Assembly (NCBI GenBank): GCA_947456305.1
Contig: CANGPN010000002.1
Coordinates: 1-64,000 of the forward strand
Direction: 5' to 3'
Length of the DNA stretch: 64,000 nucleotides
Source of the DNA: Comamonadaceae bacterium
GTDB taxonomy: Bacteria > Pseudomonadota > Gammaproteobacteria > Burkholderiales > Burkholderiaceae_C
This document shows, one piece after another, positions 17,346 through 26,516 of the stretch (positions within the stretch are counted from its first letter, which is position 1; every line of letters begins with the position of its first letter). A program made the position numbers and the translations under genes. The notes below the pieces were generated by a model. The model saw only the letters and a list, made by a program, of their open reading frames with translations. It ran no database searches and had not been told where the DNA came from.

Positions 17346-18542
17346 ATGCGTGGGTCCAACCACAACGGCATGCGTCAGTTCAATGAGCGCATTGTGCTCA
17401 GGGCCATCCGCCATGCAGGCGCGATTCCTAAAGCGGATTTGGCGCGCTTGACGCAACTCTCCACGCAAACCATATCCATCATCGTCAACCGCTTGTTGGA
17501 AGACGGCTTGCTGATCAAGCAAGAACGGATTCGCGGCAAGATCGGCCAACCCTCCATTCCTTTGAGCCTGAACCCGGACGGCGCTTACAGCATCGGTTTG
17601 CAAGTCGGCCGACGCGGCTTAGAGGTGGTGGTCAGCGATTTTCTCGGGCAGATCCGCCACACCTGGCAGCACCATTACCCGTATCCCTCGCCCGCCGAAG
17701 TGGTTCCCAAAATGGCCGAAGGTTTGGCCTACATGCAGTCGCACCTGGGTGAGGCATGGTCACGGGTGGTCGGCATTGGCTTGAGCGCGCCGCTGTCGCT
17801 GCACGCCTGGGGCGATTTGATGGGCGCAGATGCCAGCCGCGCCATGGCGGATTGGGAAAGTATCGATTTGCGGCATACCGTGCAAACCATGACTACGTTA
17901 CCGGTGGAATTCGCCAAAGACACCACGGCGGCCTGCGTGGCCGAGTTGGTGCAAGGACGGGGTCGTGAACATTCGCATTTTTTATACATCTTCATGGGCA
18001 CCTTTGTCGGCGGGGGCCTGGTGCTGGACGGACACATCATCAACGGCCTGCGCGGCAATGCCGGTGCTATCGGCTCGTTCCCGCTGAACCTGGGCGGCAA
18101 CAGCACCGGGCAGTTGCTGGAGTCAGCATCGGGCTGGCAACTTGAACAGGCATTGATCAACGCCGGGCTTGACCCGTTGCTGGTGGCTGATGACCGCATC
18201 ATGGACACGGCGTTTACGCAGATGCGCGAACCCTGGCTGGCGCAGGCTTCTCACGGCTTGGCGTTATGCATCACCAGTGCGGCGGCTTTGCTGGATTTGG
18301 ATTCGATGGTGATGGACGGTTCCATCAGCCCTTTGCTGTTGCAGGCGTTGATGGCCCGGACCCAAACGCAAATGCAGCACATGCGCTTTGAGGGTATTCA
18401 CATGCCTTCACTGGCGGCTGGTCAGGTCGGTCGCATGGCCAGGTCTTTGGGCGCGGCACTGCTGCCCTTGCATGCGCAATTTTTTCCCGACAAAGATATT
18501 TTCTTAAAACAAGACCTCCACCCGCCCATGGCTTACCACTGA
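17346..18542 (+). CDS. ROK-family transcriptional regulator
   Basis: 398 residues from ATG 17346; a GTG at 17334, overlapping the end of the mutarotase gene, is possible. The N-terminal winged helix-turn-helix ADLARLTQLSTQTISIIVNR is followed by the ROK sugar-kinase-like domain with VVGIGLSAPLSLHAWGDL, FAKDTTAACVAEL and GNAGAIGSFPLN. The layout matches NagC/XylR-type repressors. The usual ROK zinc-binding cysteine cluster (CxCGxxGC) is absent: the corresponding place reads NLGGNSTGQLLES. It probably represses the divergent fructose operons and perhaps the Entner-Doudoroff genes downstream, with a sugar or sugar phosphate as inducer. Confidence 0.87.
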   Translation: MRGSNHNGMRQFNERIVLRAIRHAGAIPKADLARLTQLSTQTISIIVNRLLEDGLLIKQERIRGKIGQPSIPLSLNPDGAYSIGLQVGRRGLEVVVSDFLGQIRHTWQHHYPYPSPAEVVPKMAEGLAYMQSHLGEAWSRVVGIGLSAPLSLHAWGDLMGADASRAMADWESIDLRHTVQTMTTLPVEFAKDTTAACVAELVQGRGREHSHFLYIFMGTFVGGGLVLDGHIINGLRGNAGAIGSFPLNLGGNSTGQLLESASGWQLEQALINAGLDPLLVADDRIMDTAFTQMREPWLAQASHGLALCITSAAALLDLDSMVMDGSISPLLLQALMARTQTQMQHMRFEGIHMPSLAAGQVGRMARSLGAALLPLHAQFFPDKDIFLKQDLHPPMAYH

Positions 18543-18579
18543 GCCCCATGAAAAACAAGCTGCTGAAAAAGCCATACAC

Positions 18580-20046
18580 ATGAAGCAAACACTTTCACCG
18601 TCACCGGGTCTGGATATTGTGATTTTTGGCGGCGCAGGCGATTTGTCATTTCGCAAACTGCTGCCCGCTTTGTACATGGCGCACGCCCATGACAAGCTGA
18701 GCGCTGATACCCGCATCGTGGCGGTGGGCCGGCAAGCCTGGCAAACGGTCGATTACCTGGCGTTCATAGACACACACTCCCCCGCATTCATTGAGGCCAG
18801 TGAGTTTGACCAAGCGGTGTGGCAATCGTTTTTGCAGCGGCTGGTCTATGTGTGCGTGGATGTCACTTCGGCAGCAAGCTTCGCGGCATTGACATCCGTT
18901 TGCGCGACGCCTTGCCTGCGGGTGTACTACCTGGCCACGGCGCCGCATTTGTTCAGCCAGATTTGCGCCCATTTGCACAGCGCCGGCCTGGTCGACGCGC
19001 AGTCGCGGGTGGTGCTGGAAAAACCCTTGGGCACCGGACTGGCGTCAGCGCGCAGCATCAACCAAGAAGTGGCGCAGTATTTTGCCGAGCAACAGATTTA
19101 CCGGATCGACCATTACCTGGGCAAAGAAACCGTGCAAAACCTGATGGTGTTGCGCTTTGGCAATGCCATTTTTGAGCCGCTGTGGCGGGCCCCGAGTATC
19201 AAAAGCGTGCAAATCACCGTGGCCGAAAGTGTGGGTGTGGGCAGCCGCGCCGGGTTTTACGACGGTGCCGGTGCCTTGCGCGATATGGTGCAAAACCATT
19301 TGCTGCAACTGCTGTGCATCGTGGCCATGGAGCAGCCGATTTCGCTGGACGCAGACGATGTGCGTGACGAAAAACTCAAAGTGCTGCGCTCCTTGCGGCC
19401 CATGCGTCTGGCCGATGTCAAACGCGACACCGTGCGCGGCCAATACACCGCAGGTGCCAGTGACGGACAACCGGTGGCGGCTTATTTGGATGAAGCCGGG
19501 GTGCCGCCCGACAGCCGCACCGAAACTTTTGTCGCCCTGCGTTTGCAAATCAACAATGCGCGTTGGGCCAACGTGCCGTTTTTTCTGCGTACCGGCAAGC
19601 GGCTGCAAAACCGCCGCTCGGAAATCATCATCGAGTTTGCCGACCAGGCGTTCTCGGTTTTCGGCAAAAGCGAAACCAGCGAACCGAACCGGCTGATCAT
19701 TTCACTTCAACCTGAAGAGTCGATTCAACTCGCCATGATGGTCAAAGAGCCCGGCACCGGTATGCACATGCACCCTGTGCGGCTGGGACTGGATTTGCAA
19801 CAGTCATCCGAAAAACGCCGCGCCGAAGCCTATGAGCGTTTGTTAATGGATGTGATCAAAGGTCGACTGACCCATTTCATGCGCCGTGATGAATTGGAGG
19901 CCGCATGGACCTGGATAGATCCCATATTGGCCGGTTGGGCCGAGCTGGACGACAAACCCCGGCCTTACCCGGCGGGCAGTTGGGGGCCAGCGGCCTCGTC
20001 TGCATTGATGGCACGCGACGATTTGTCCTGGTTCGAGGAGCATTGA
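18580..20046 (+). CDS. zwf: Glucose-6-phosphate 1-dehydrogenase
   Basis: 488 residues. Oxidises glucose-6-P to 6-phosphogluconolactone with NAD(P)+, the entry step of the Entner-Doudoroff and oxidative pentose phosphate routes. Seen: nucleotide motif FGGAGDLSFRKL (residues 16-27, with the family's Ser position as Ala), EKPLGTGLASA, and the active-site signature RIDHYLGKE (175-183) followed by TVQNLMVLRFGN. Normal length. First of the tightly packed zwf-pgl-edd-eda run; it lies 37 bases after the ROK gene, so may be read through from the frcA operon. Confidence 0.97.
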   Translation: MKQTLSPSPGLDIVIFGGAGDLSFRKLLPALYMAHAHDKLSADTRIVAVGRQAWQTVDYLAFIDTHSPAFIEASEFDQAVWQSFLQRLVYVCVDVTSAASFAALTSVCATPCLRVYYLATAPHLFSQICAHLHSAGLVDAQSRVVLEKPLGTGLASARSINQEVAQYFAEQQIYRIDHYLGKETVQNLMVLRFGNAIFEPLWRAPSIKSVQITVAESVGVGSRAGFYDGAGALRDMVQNHLLQLLCIVAMEQPISLDADDVRDEKLKVLRSLRPMRLADVKRDTVRGQYTAGASDGQPVAAYLDEAGVPPDSRTETFVALRLQINNARWANVPFFLRTGKRLQNRRSEIIIEFADQAFSVFGKSETSEPNRLIISLQPEESIQLAMMVKEPGTGMHMHPVRLGLDLQQSSEKRRAEAYERLLMDVIKGRLTHFMRRDELEAAWTWIDPILAGWAELDDKPRPYPAGSWGPAASSALMARDDLSWFEEH

Positions 20047-20774
20047 TGGTGTCTGCACGAGTCAGCTTTGAGCACCACCCGCCGGATCAGCTGGTTCAGG
20101 CGTTGGCATCTGACATCGCAGGCCGCTTGCAAGCGGCCATCAGCCAACGCGGTCAAGCTGTGTTGGTAGTCTCCGGCGGCAAATCGCCGGTGGCTTTGTT
20201 TGAAGCGCTGCGTGTCATGCCTTTGCACTGGCAACAGATCAGCATTTCACTGGCCGACGAACGCTGTGTCACTAACGACCACCCGGACAGCAATGCTTTT
20301 CTGGTGCGGCGTCATTTGCTCAAAGCACAGGCGGCGGCGGCCCGCCTGTTACCCTTGATCGCCGACCAAACACCCTTGGCAGCGCCGGTACAACTGGCCA
20401 GATCAGCCACCCGTGTATTACTGGCGCTGGGACAAGCGGATGTGCTGGTATTGGGGATGGGCACCGACGGGCACATTGCCTCGCTGTTTCCGCAAGCCGC
20501 CAATTTGCCGCTGGCCATGGACTTGATGCAAACCCCGGCCTGTCTGGCCATGGAAATGTCAGACTTGCCTGCCAACGCGCCTTACCCGAGGTTGTCGCAA
20601 AACCTGAGCATGTTGTTGAACACCCGCCATATCGTCCTGCCCGTCACGGGCGCGGACAAATTGGCGGTTTTGCATCGCGCGCACCTTGGCCCCAGCCTGA
20701 AATTGCCGGTCTCCAAGTTGTTACACCAGGACCGGGCCCCGGTCGCTGTGTGGCTGACCAAGGAGAATGATTGA
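20046..20774 (+). CDS. pgl: 6-phosphogluconolactonase
   Basis: 242 residues. Hydrolyses 6-phosphogluconolactone to 6-phosphogluconate. Seen: [17 protein letters not shown] phosphate-binding loop, [17 protein letters not shown], and [15 protein letters not shown], the family signature. The ATG at 20046 overlaps the zwf stop as TGATG, with GAGGAG upstream, so translation is coupled to zwf. Confidence 0.95.
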   Translation: MVSARVSFEHHPPDQLVQALASDIAGRLQAAISQRGQAVLVVSGGKSPVALFEALRVMPLHWQQISISLADERCVTNDHPDSNAFLVRRHLLKAQAAAARLLPLIADQTPLAAPVQLARSATRVLLALGQADVLVLGMGTDGHIASLFPQAANLPLAMDLMQTPACLAMEMSDLPANAPYPRLSQNLSMLLNTRHIVLPVTGADKLAVLHRAHLGPSLKLPVSKLLHQDRAPVAVWLTKEND

Positions 20775-20776
20775 AC

Positions 20777-22594
20777 ATGCAAGTACACCCCACACTGGCC
20801 AAGGTCACACAGCGGATTGAGCAACGAAGTGCGGCCAGCCGCGCCTCTTACCTGGCGCACATCGACGCAGCACAAAAGCCAGGGCCGTACCGGGCCGGTC
20901 TGGGCTGCGCCAACGCAGCGCACGCCTACGCGGCCATGCCTTCCGCCGACAAACTGGTGTTACACCAGGAACGCCAGCCGAATCTGGGCATAGTCAGCGC
21001 CTACAACGACATGTTGTCTGCGCACCAACCCTATGAGCACTATCCGGACACCATACGTGCCAGTGCGCGCGCTGCCGGGGCTACCGCCCAAGTCGCCTGC
21101 GGCGTGCCCGCCATGTGCGACGGCATCACGCAAGGCGAAGACGGCATGGGGCTGTCGTTGTTCTCGCGCGACGTGATCGCCATGGCCACCGCCGTCGGCC
21201 TGTCGCACAACGTGTTTGATGCCGTATTGCTGCTTGGCATTTGCGACAAAATCGTCCCCGGCCTGTTCATGGGCGCTTTGCAATTCGGCCATTTACCGGC
21301 GGTGTTTTTACCCGCCGGTCCGATGACCAGCGGCATCTCCAATGACGACAAATCCAAGGTACGCCAGCAATTTGCGCAAGGCCTGGTCGACCGCGACACG
21401 CTGATGCGCGCCGAGCAATCCGCTTACCACGGCGCGGGGACTTGCACCTTTTACGGCACAGCCAATTCCAACCAAATGCTGATGGAAATCATGGGCTTGC
21501 AATTGCCGGGCTCTTCGTTTGTCAACCCGGGCACACCTTTGCGTTTGGCACTGACCCAGGCGGGCGTGCAGCGCGCCGTCGCTTTGGCGGCCAGCGGGCA
21601 AGGCATGGGTCATCAGATCAACGCCAAAGTCGTGGCCAACGGCATCGTCGGCCTGCTGGCCACCGGCGGCTCGACCAACCACAGCTTGCATTTGGTGGCC
21701 ATGGCCCGCTCGGCCGGCATCATCATGAACTGGGAAGATTTTTCTGAACTTTCGGCCTGCGTGCCTTTGCTGGCGCGGGTCTATCCGAACGGTTCCGCAG
21801 ATGTGAACCATTTCCACGCTGCGGGCGGCATGGGTTTTCTCATATCGCAGTTGCTGAGCGCAGGCTTGTTACATGCGGATGTTCATACCGTCATGGGCCC
21901 AAGTTTGCAGCACTACGTACAAGAGCCTTGGCTGAATAACGGCGAACTGGCATGGCGTCCGGTGCCTGTGCAATCCGGCGATGAAAACGTGTTGCGGCCC
22001 TATGACCAGCCCTTTAGCGCTGACGGCGGTTTGCGTCTGCTGACCGGCAATCTGGGCCGCGCGATCGTCAAGGTGTCCGCTGTCAAAACGGAACACCGGG
22101 TGGTGCGTGCACCTGCCGTGGTGGTGGACAGCCAACAGGCCTTGCAGCAGTTGTTCAAAGACGGTTTGCTGGACAAAGATTTTGTCGCTGTCGTACGCCA
22201 ACAAGGCCCGCAAGCCAACGGCATGCCGGAATTGCACAAACTCACGCCAATACTGGGCGTATTGCAAGACCGGGGCTTCAAAGTCGCGCTAGTCACCGAT
22301 GGGCGCATGTCGGGCGCCTCCGGCAAAGTCCCGGCGGCCATCCACGTCACGCCGGAAGCGGTGAACCAGGGTGCCATCGGCAAAGTGCAAAACGGCGACA
22401 TGGTCTCGCTGGATTGCGAAGCGCAAACTTTGACGCTGGAGATCAGCCAAGCCGAACTCGATGTACGTGCGCCGCTGGCGCAACTGCCTGACACCGCCTG
22501 GGGCAGCGGCCAGGGTTTGTTTGCCTTGTTCCGCCGCCATGCAGCCACGGCTGAAGAAGGCGCGTCGCCATTGCAGTTTGCCATGCCTGACTGA
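20777..22594 (+). CDS. edd: Phosphogluconate dehydratase
   Basis: 605 residues from ATG 20777. Dehydrates 6-phosphogluconate to 2-keto-3-deoxy-6-phosphogluconate, first step specific to Entner-Doudoroff. IlvD/Edd family with cysteines for the [4Fe-4S] cluster in [15 protein letters not shown] and [11 protein letters not shown], plus [15 protein letters not shown] and [25 protein letters not shown] at 20760-20765 serves it. A TTG at 20771 overlapping the pgl stop has shorter spacing and could be the true start, adding two residues. Confidence 0.96.
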   Translation: MQVHPTLAKVTQRIEQRSAASRASYLAHIDAAQKPGPYRAGLGCANAAHAYAAMPSADKLVLHQERQPNLGIVSAYNDMLSAHQPYEHYPDTIRASARAAGATAQVACGVPAMCDGITQGEDGMGLSLFSRDVIAMATAVGLSHNVFDAVLLLGICDKIVPGLFMGALQFGHLPAVFLPAGPMTSGISNDDKSKVRQQFAQGLVDRDTLMRAEQSAYHGAGTCTFYGTANSNQMLMEIMGLQLPGSSFVNPGTPLRLALTQAGVQRAVALAASGQGMGHQINAKVVANGIVGLLATGGSTNHSLHLVAMARSAGIIMNWEDFSELSACVPLLARVYPNGSADVNHFHAAGGMGFLISQLLSAGLLHADVHTVMGPSLQHYVQEPWLNNGELAWRPVPVQSGDENVLRPYDQPFSADGGLRLLTGNLGRAIVKVSAVKTEHRVVRAPAVVVDSQQALQQLFKDGLLDKDFVAVVRQQGPQANGMPELHKLTPILGVLQDRGFKVALVTDGRMSGASGKVPAAIHVTPEAVNQGAIGKVQNGDMVSLDCEAQTLTLEISQAELDVRAPLAQLPDTAWGSGQGLFALFRRHAATAEEGASPLQFAMPD

Positions 22595-22603
22595 GCCAAA
22601 CCT

Positions 22604-23239
22604 ATGAATAACCACTCTGTATTTCAACGCCCCGGCTTCAGCGCCCGGGTGGTCCCGGTCATTGTGATCACCGATGTCGCGCAAGCCGTACCCGTGGCTC
22701 AGGCGCTGTTAGACGGCGGCATTGACGTGATGGAAATCACCTTGCGCCACAGCGCTGGTATGGCGGCCATTGAAGCCGTTGCCCGGCAAGTGCCGCTGAT
22801 GCATGTAGGTGCCGGAACCGTGACACGGGCAGAAGACATGCAACGCGTGCTCAGTGCAGGCGCACGTTTTGCCTTGTCGCCCGGCAACAGCGATGCGCTG
22901 GTGCAAGCCGCCTTCGATTGCAAGCTGCCGTTTATCCCCGGCGTGATGACGCCGTCTGAAGTGATGCGCGCGCGTGATCAAGGTTTTGGCCTGATGAAAT
23001 TGTTTCCGGCCGCACAGGCGGGCGGTCTAGGTATGCTTAAAGCCTTGGCCGGTCCCTTGCGCGATGTGCAGTTTTGTCCGACCGGCGGCATCACCACAGA
23101 AAATATGAACGATTACTTGAAACTGCCTAATGTGGCCATGGTCGGCGGCTCGTGGCTGACACCTGCAGAGGCACTGGCACGTGGTGATTGGGCGCTGATC
23201 ACTCGCTTGGCCAAGCAGGCCATGGCACTGGTGCCTTAG
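22604..23239 (+). CDS. eda: KDPG aldolase
   Basis: 211 residues. Cleaves 2-keto-3-deoxy-6-phosphogluconate into pyruvate and glyceraldehyde-3-P. The class I aldolase residues are visible: Glu45 and Arg48 in VMEITLRHSA, and the Schiff-base Lys132 in GLMKLFPAAQAGG. FIPGVMTPSEVM and CPTGGITTENM are the substrate loops. It starts 9 bases after edd and completes the pathway. Confidence 0.97.
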   Translation: MNNHSVFQRPGFSARVVPVIVITDVAQAVPVAQALLDGGIDVMEITLRHSAGMAAIEAVARQVPLMHVGAGTVTRAEDMQRVLSAGARFALSPGNSDALVQAAFDCKLPFIPGVMTPSEVMRARDQGFGLMKLFPAAQAGGLGMLKALAGPLRDVQFCPTGGITTENMNDYLKLPNVAMVGGSWLTPAEALARGDWALITRLAKQAMALVP

Positions 23240-23300
23240 GTCTGCGCATGGCAATACTTGCAATGATCACGCTTTTTCAAATCCGCACCTACCCAAACAC

Positions 23301-24878
23301 ATGAACCCTTTCACACGCCCTGAGCAACGACAGTCCTGGCAGGCACTTCAAGCCCTGGCAGATGCGCCATCGGCGCATTTGAGCGATTTGCTGCAAGACG
23401 CTGACAGGCACAGCAGTCTGCAGTTTGTCGCCGCCGGTATACAAGTCGACGCCTCGCGCCAGCGCGTGACACCCGCCATCATGCAGGCCTTATTGCGACT
23501 GGCTGATGAAAGCCGGGTACTGCCGCAGGCGCACGCCATGTTTGAAGGTCAGCAGATCAACACCACCGAACAACGCGCGGTGTTGCATGTGGCATTGCGC
23601 GGCAGCCATGCCAGCAACCCGCCTTGGGGCCAGGCTATTTCCACAGCGGTGCAACAGGAGTTGGAGCGCTTTACCGGCTTTGCCGAACGCCTGCGCAGTG
23701 GCGAATTGCGTGGCTTTACCGGCCAAACCATCACCGACGTGGTCAATCTGGGCATTGGCGGCTCGGACCTGGGCCCCCGCATGGCCAGCGAAGCCTTAGG
23801 CCCTCAGTCGCCCGCTGCCGTGCGTGTGCATTACGTGTCCAACGTCGATCCGTGGTGTCTGGCCGCCGCCTTGGCGCCGCTTGACCCGGCGCGCACCCTG
23901 TTCATTGTGCAAAGCAAGACTTTCACCACGCAGGAAACCATGACCTTGGCAGCTTCGGCCAAACGCTGGTTAACTGACGCGGGTTGCAGCCAGACCCAAT
24001 GGCCGCAGCAATGCGTAGCAGTAACCGCCAAACAAGAGATAGCAATGGCCGCCGGTTATTTGACTGAGCATTGTTTCCATTTATGGGATTGGGTCGGCGG
24101 ACGTTACTCGGTATGGTCGGCCATCGGTTTGCCATTGGCGATTGCTATCGGGCGCGATGCGTTTTTGCAGATGCTGGCAGGTGCACACGCCATGGATGAA
24201 CATTTCGTACACACACCGGCCCAGCAAAACCTGCCTTTATGCATGGCCTTGTGGGGCATATGGAACCGCAATTTTCTGGGCGCACCTACTTTTCATATTG
24301 CGCCATACGCCGCTGCCTTGGGTCGGTTGGTGCCTTTTTTGCAGCAAATGGACATGGAGTCCAACGGCAAGCGGGTGCATGTCGATGGCAGCATCGCCAC
24401 CGTGGGTACTTCACCGGTGCTATGGGGCGGTTTGGGCATAGACGGTCAACACGCGTACTTTCAATTGTTGCACCAAGGCCAACATTTGGTGCCGCTGGAT
24501 GTCATTGGCGTGCGTCAAGGTCACGCTGGCTTGCCCTTGGCCGATGAACACCAACGTGTAGTGTTGCTGAATTTGCAAGCCCAAGTCCAAGCCTTGGCAC
24601 TGGGCCGCAGCGTGGCCGACACCGCGCAATGGCTGCGCGACAACGGCATGGCTGAGGCCGACGCACAAGCGCTGGCACCGCACCGCAGTTTCAGCGGCAA
24701 TGTGCCCAGCAGTGTGATCTGGTTAGATCAACTCACCCCGCACAGCTTAGGCGCACTCATCGCTTTGTACGAACACAAGGTGTTTTGCCAGGCCGCCATC
24801 TGGGGCATACATGCCTATGACCAATGGGGCGTGGAGCTAGGCAAAACCATGGCCAAGGCCATGGAAAACGGGACTTAA
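23301..24878 (+). CDS. pgi: Glucose-6-phosphate isomerase
   Basis: 525 residues. Interconverts fructose-6-P and glucose-6-P. Signature blocks VVNLGIGGSDLGPRMASEAL, VQSKTFTTQETMTLA, WDWVGGRYSVWSAIGLPLAI and WGGLGIDGQHAYFQLLHQG are present, as is the C-terminal VFCQAAIWGIHAYDQWGVEL with the catalytic Lys region downstream. Position after eda, in a cassette with a fructose importer and kinase, suggests its job here is to feed fructose-6-P into zwf. Its end is convergent with the metH homocysteine half. Confidence 0.97.
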   Translation: MNPFTRPEQRQSWQALQALADAPSAHLSDLLQDADRHSSLQFVAAGIQVDASRQRVTPAIMQALLRLADESRVLPQAHAMFEGQQINTTEQRAVLHVALRGSHASNPPWGQAISTAVQQELERFTGFAERLRSGELRGFTGQTITDVVNLGIGGSDLGPRMASEALGPQSPAAVRVHYVSNVDPWCLAAALAPLDPARTLFIVQSKTFTTQETMTLAASAKRWLTDAGCSQTQWPQQCVAVTAKQEIAMAAGYLTEHCFHLWDWVGGRYSVWSAIGLPLAIAIGRDAFLQMLAGAHAMDEHFVHTPAQQNLPLCMALWGIWNRNFLGAPTFHIAPYAAALGRLVPFLQQMDMESNGKRVHVDGSIATVGTSPVLWGGLGIDGQHAYFQLLHQGQHLVPLDVIGVRQGHAGLPLADEHQRVVLLNLQAQVQALALGRSVADTAQWLRDNGMAEADAQALAPHRSFSGNVPSSVIWLDQLTPHSLGALIALYEHKVFCQAAIWGIHAYDQWGVELGKTMAKAMENGT

Positions 24879-24957
24879 TCAAGCCCTTTGCCCTGGCTAT
24901 TGAACCCGCTGCCGTTTGGCTTGCAAGACACGGCAACTGCCCGACTGGCGTAGCCGC

Positions 24958-26043
24958 TTATGCGGCTTGTTTGTAAGCCCCGGACAGGTGCACGCCTCGC
25001 GGCTTCAAAGGCATGACCGCTTGACCGATAGCGTTGATGTGGTCGGGCGTGGTGCCGCAACAGCCGCCGACGATATTCACCAATCCCTCTGCGGCGAACT
25101 CATGCAATAAACGGCTGGTGACTTCCGGCGTTTCATCGAAACCGGTGTCACTCATCGGGTTGGGTAAACCGGCATTCGGATAGCAACTGATGAAGGTATC
25201 GCCTGCCACCTTGGCCAGCTCTTGTATGTAAGGTCGCATCAGCGCAGCACCCAAGGCGCAGTTCAGGCCGATGGCCAATGGTTGGGCGTGCCGCACACTG
25301 TGCCAAAACGCGGTCACGGTTTGACCGCTCAAAATGCGGCCCGATGCATCGGTCACCGTGCCGCTGATGATCAAGGGCAGGCGCTCGCCGCTTTCCTCGA
25401 AAAATTCATCAATGGCAAACAAGGCCGCTTTGGCGTTCAAGGTGTCAAAAATGGTTTCCAGCAACAACACGTCCACACCACCTTCGACCAGCGCTTTGAC
25501 CTGCTCTAAATAGGCCACGCGTAATTCTTCAAAATGGATGTTGCGCGCACCCGGGTCGTTCACATCCGGACTGATGCTGGCGGTTTTGGGCGTGGGGCCG
25601 AGCGCGCCGGCGGCAAAACGCGGCTTGTCAGGCGTGGAGAACTTGTCGCAAGCAGCGCGGGCAATGCGCGCCGAGGCCAGGTTCATTTCCTTTGCCAAAT
25701 CCGCCATGTGGTAGTCGGCCTGGGCAATCGTGGTCGCGCCAAACGTGTTGGTCTCAATCAAATCGGCACCGGCGGCCAGATAGCCTTCGTGTATGTCGCG
25801 GATGATGTCCGGGCGGGTAATGCTGAGCAATTCGTTATTGCCTTTGATGTCGCGCGGGAAATCCTTGAAGCGCTCATACGGGCTGTCGGCACCTGCATAC
25901 CCTTGGCCGCGGTACTGCGCCTCATTGAGCTTGAAACGCTGAATCATGGTGCCCATGGCACCGTCGAGTATGGCGATACGTTGCTGCAGCAGGCCCGGTA
26001 AGGTTTGTGCACGGGTATAGGCTGGCAGCTGAAAGTCGGTCAT
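24958..26043 (-). CDS. metH: Methionine synthase, homocysteine-binding half
   Basis: 361 residues from ATG 26043. The homocysteine S-methyltransferase barrel of MetH as a free-standing protein: [53 protein letters not shown], the zinc ligand Cys in [12 protein letters not shown] and the pair in [11 protein letters not shown]. It must work with the folate/cobalamin half encoded at 10090-12930. Split metH is known in Burkholderiales, but as I recall with the halves adjacent; here 12 kb of sugar genes separate them. No SAH riboswitch is visible upstream of this half. The in-frame start 21 bases upstream is less likely. Confidence 0.95.
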   Translation of the reverse strand: MTDFQLPAYTRAQTLPGLLQQRIAILDGAMGTMIQRFKLNEAQYRGQGYAGADSPYERFKDFPRDIKGNNELLSITRPDIIRDIHEGYLAAGADLIETNTFGATTIAQADYHMADLAKEMNLASARIARAACDKFSTPDKPRFAAGALGPTPKTASISPDVNDPGARNIHFEELRVAYLEQVKALVEGGVDVLLLETIFDTLNAKAALFAIDEFFEESGERLPLIISGTVTDASGRILSGQTVTAFWHSVRHAQPLAIGLNCALGAALMRPYIQELAKVAGDTFISCYPNAGLPNPMSDTGFDETPEVTSRLLHEFAAEGLVNIVGGCCGTTPDHINAIGQAVMPLKPRGVHLSGAYKQAA

Positions 26044-26151
26044 AGGTGTCTTTATCAAATGCAAAGGGTTTGTTTCGTTATTTTCGCCGACAGCTTGCGG
26101 TCAGACTGGGTGTTTTAGAATATCCGTCTGTTTACGTCCAAAGGTAATGCC

Positions 26152-26286
26152 ATGTCAGACCATTCAAACCACACTGAAACCACCGATGTGGTTGAGTCCA
26201 TTGTCCCCTTGATGCCTATCGTTTTACCTATCGGTGGCGCAGTTTTGATTTTCTTGCTGGCTTTCATCGCTGTTTTCATGGCTTGA
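26152..26286 (+). CDS. Small single-pass membrane protein, 44 residues
   Basis: ATG 26152 with AAAGG 7 bases upstream; stop TGA at 26284-26286. The first half is polar and acidic (MSDHSNHTETTDVVES); the second half is a membrane segment of about 24 residues, LPIGGAVLIFLLAFIAVFMA at the very C-terminus. A UUCG-loop terminator follows 46 bases later, so this looks like a complete small transcription unit. It is divergent from the metH homocysteine half and ahead of pckG. I do not recognise the family, so no function is assigned. Confidence 0.65.
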   Translation: MSDHSNHTETTDVVESIVPLMPIVLPIGGAVLIFLLAFIAVFMA

Positions 26287-26331
26287 ACCTGCTGTAGACC
26301 TCTGCCTGTCCGGGGTCTGCATTCATTACAT

Positions 26332-26351
26332 ACGCCTTCGGGCGTTTTTTT
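26332..26351 (+). terminator. Terminator with UUCG loop after small membrane protein
   Basis: ACGCC-TTCG-GGCGT (26332-26345) followed by seven T: a short stem with the very stable UUCG tetraloop. Confidence 0.85.
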
Positions 26352-26458
26352 ATATCTTTTGTATTCTCTTGTCGGACTTAAACAACCTAGCTTGTCAGCG
26401 GTTTGAACCTCAGACATTCTTAGAATGACCGACCCGCACGCATCACAGGGCCAAAGCA

Positions 26459-26511
26459 TTGAGGTCAGCGCCTCAAACAAAGACGCTGACCTTAATTTTT
26501 TGATTGAGGAG
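26459..26511 (+). promoter_or_regulatory. pckG leader with competing hairpins and sequestered RBS
   Basis: Three exclusive pairings can be drawn. (A) TTGAGG (26459-26464) with CCTCAA (26471-26476). (B) A 9-bp stem AGGTCAGCG (26462-26470) with CGCTGACCT (26484-26492), followed by TAATTTTTT, terminator-like. (C) In the loop of B, CCTCAA (26471-26476) is the perfect complement of TTGAGG (26504-26509), which overlaps the pckG ribosome-binding site GAGGAG (26506-26511). Pairing C would make a pseudoknot over the ribosome site. This is the shape of a switch or attenuator; no known riboswitch core was recognised. Confidence 0.5.
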
Positions 26512-26516
26512 CTTTT

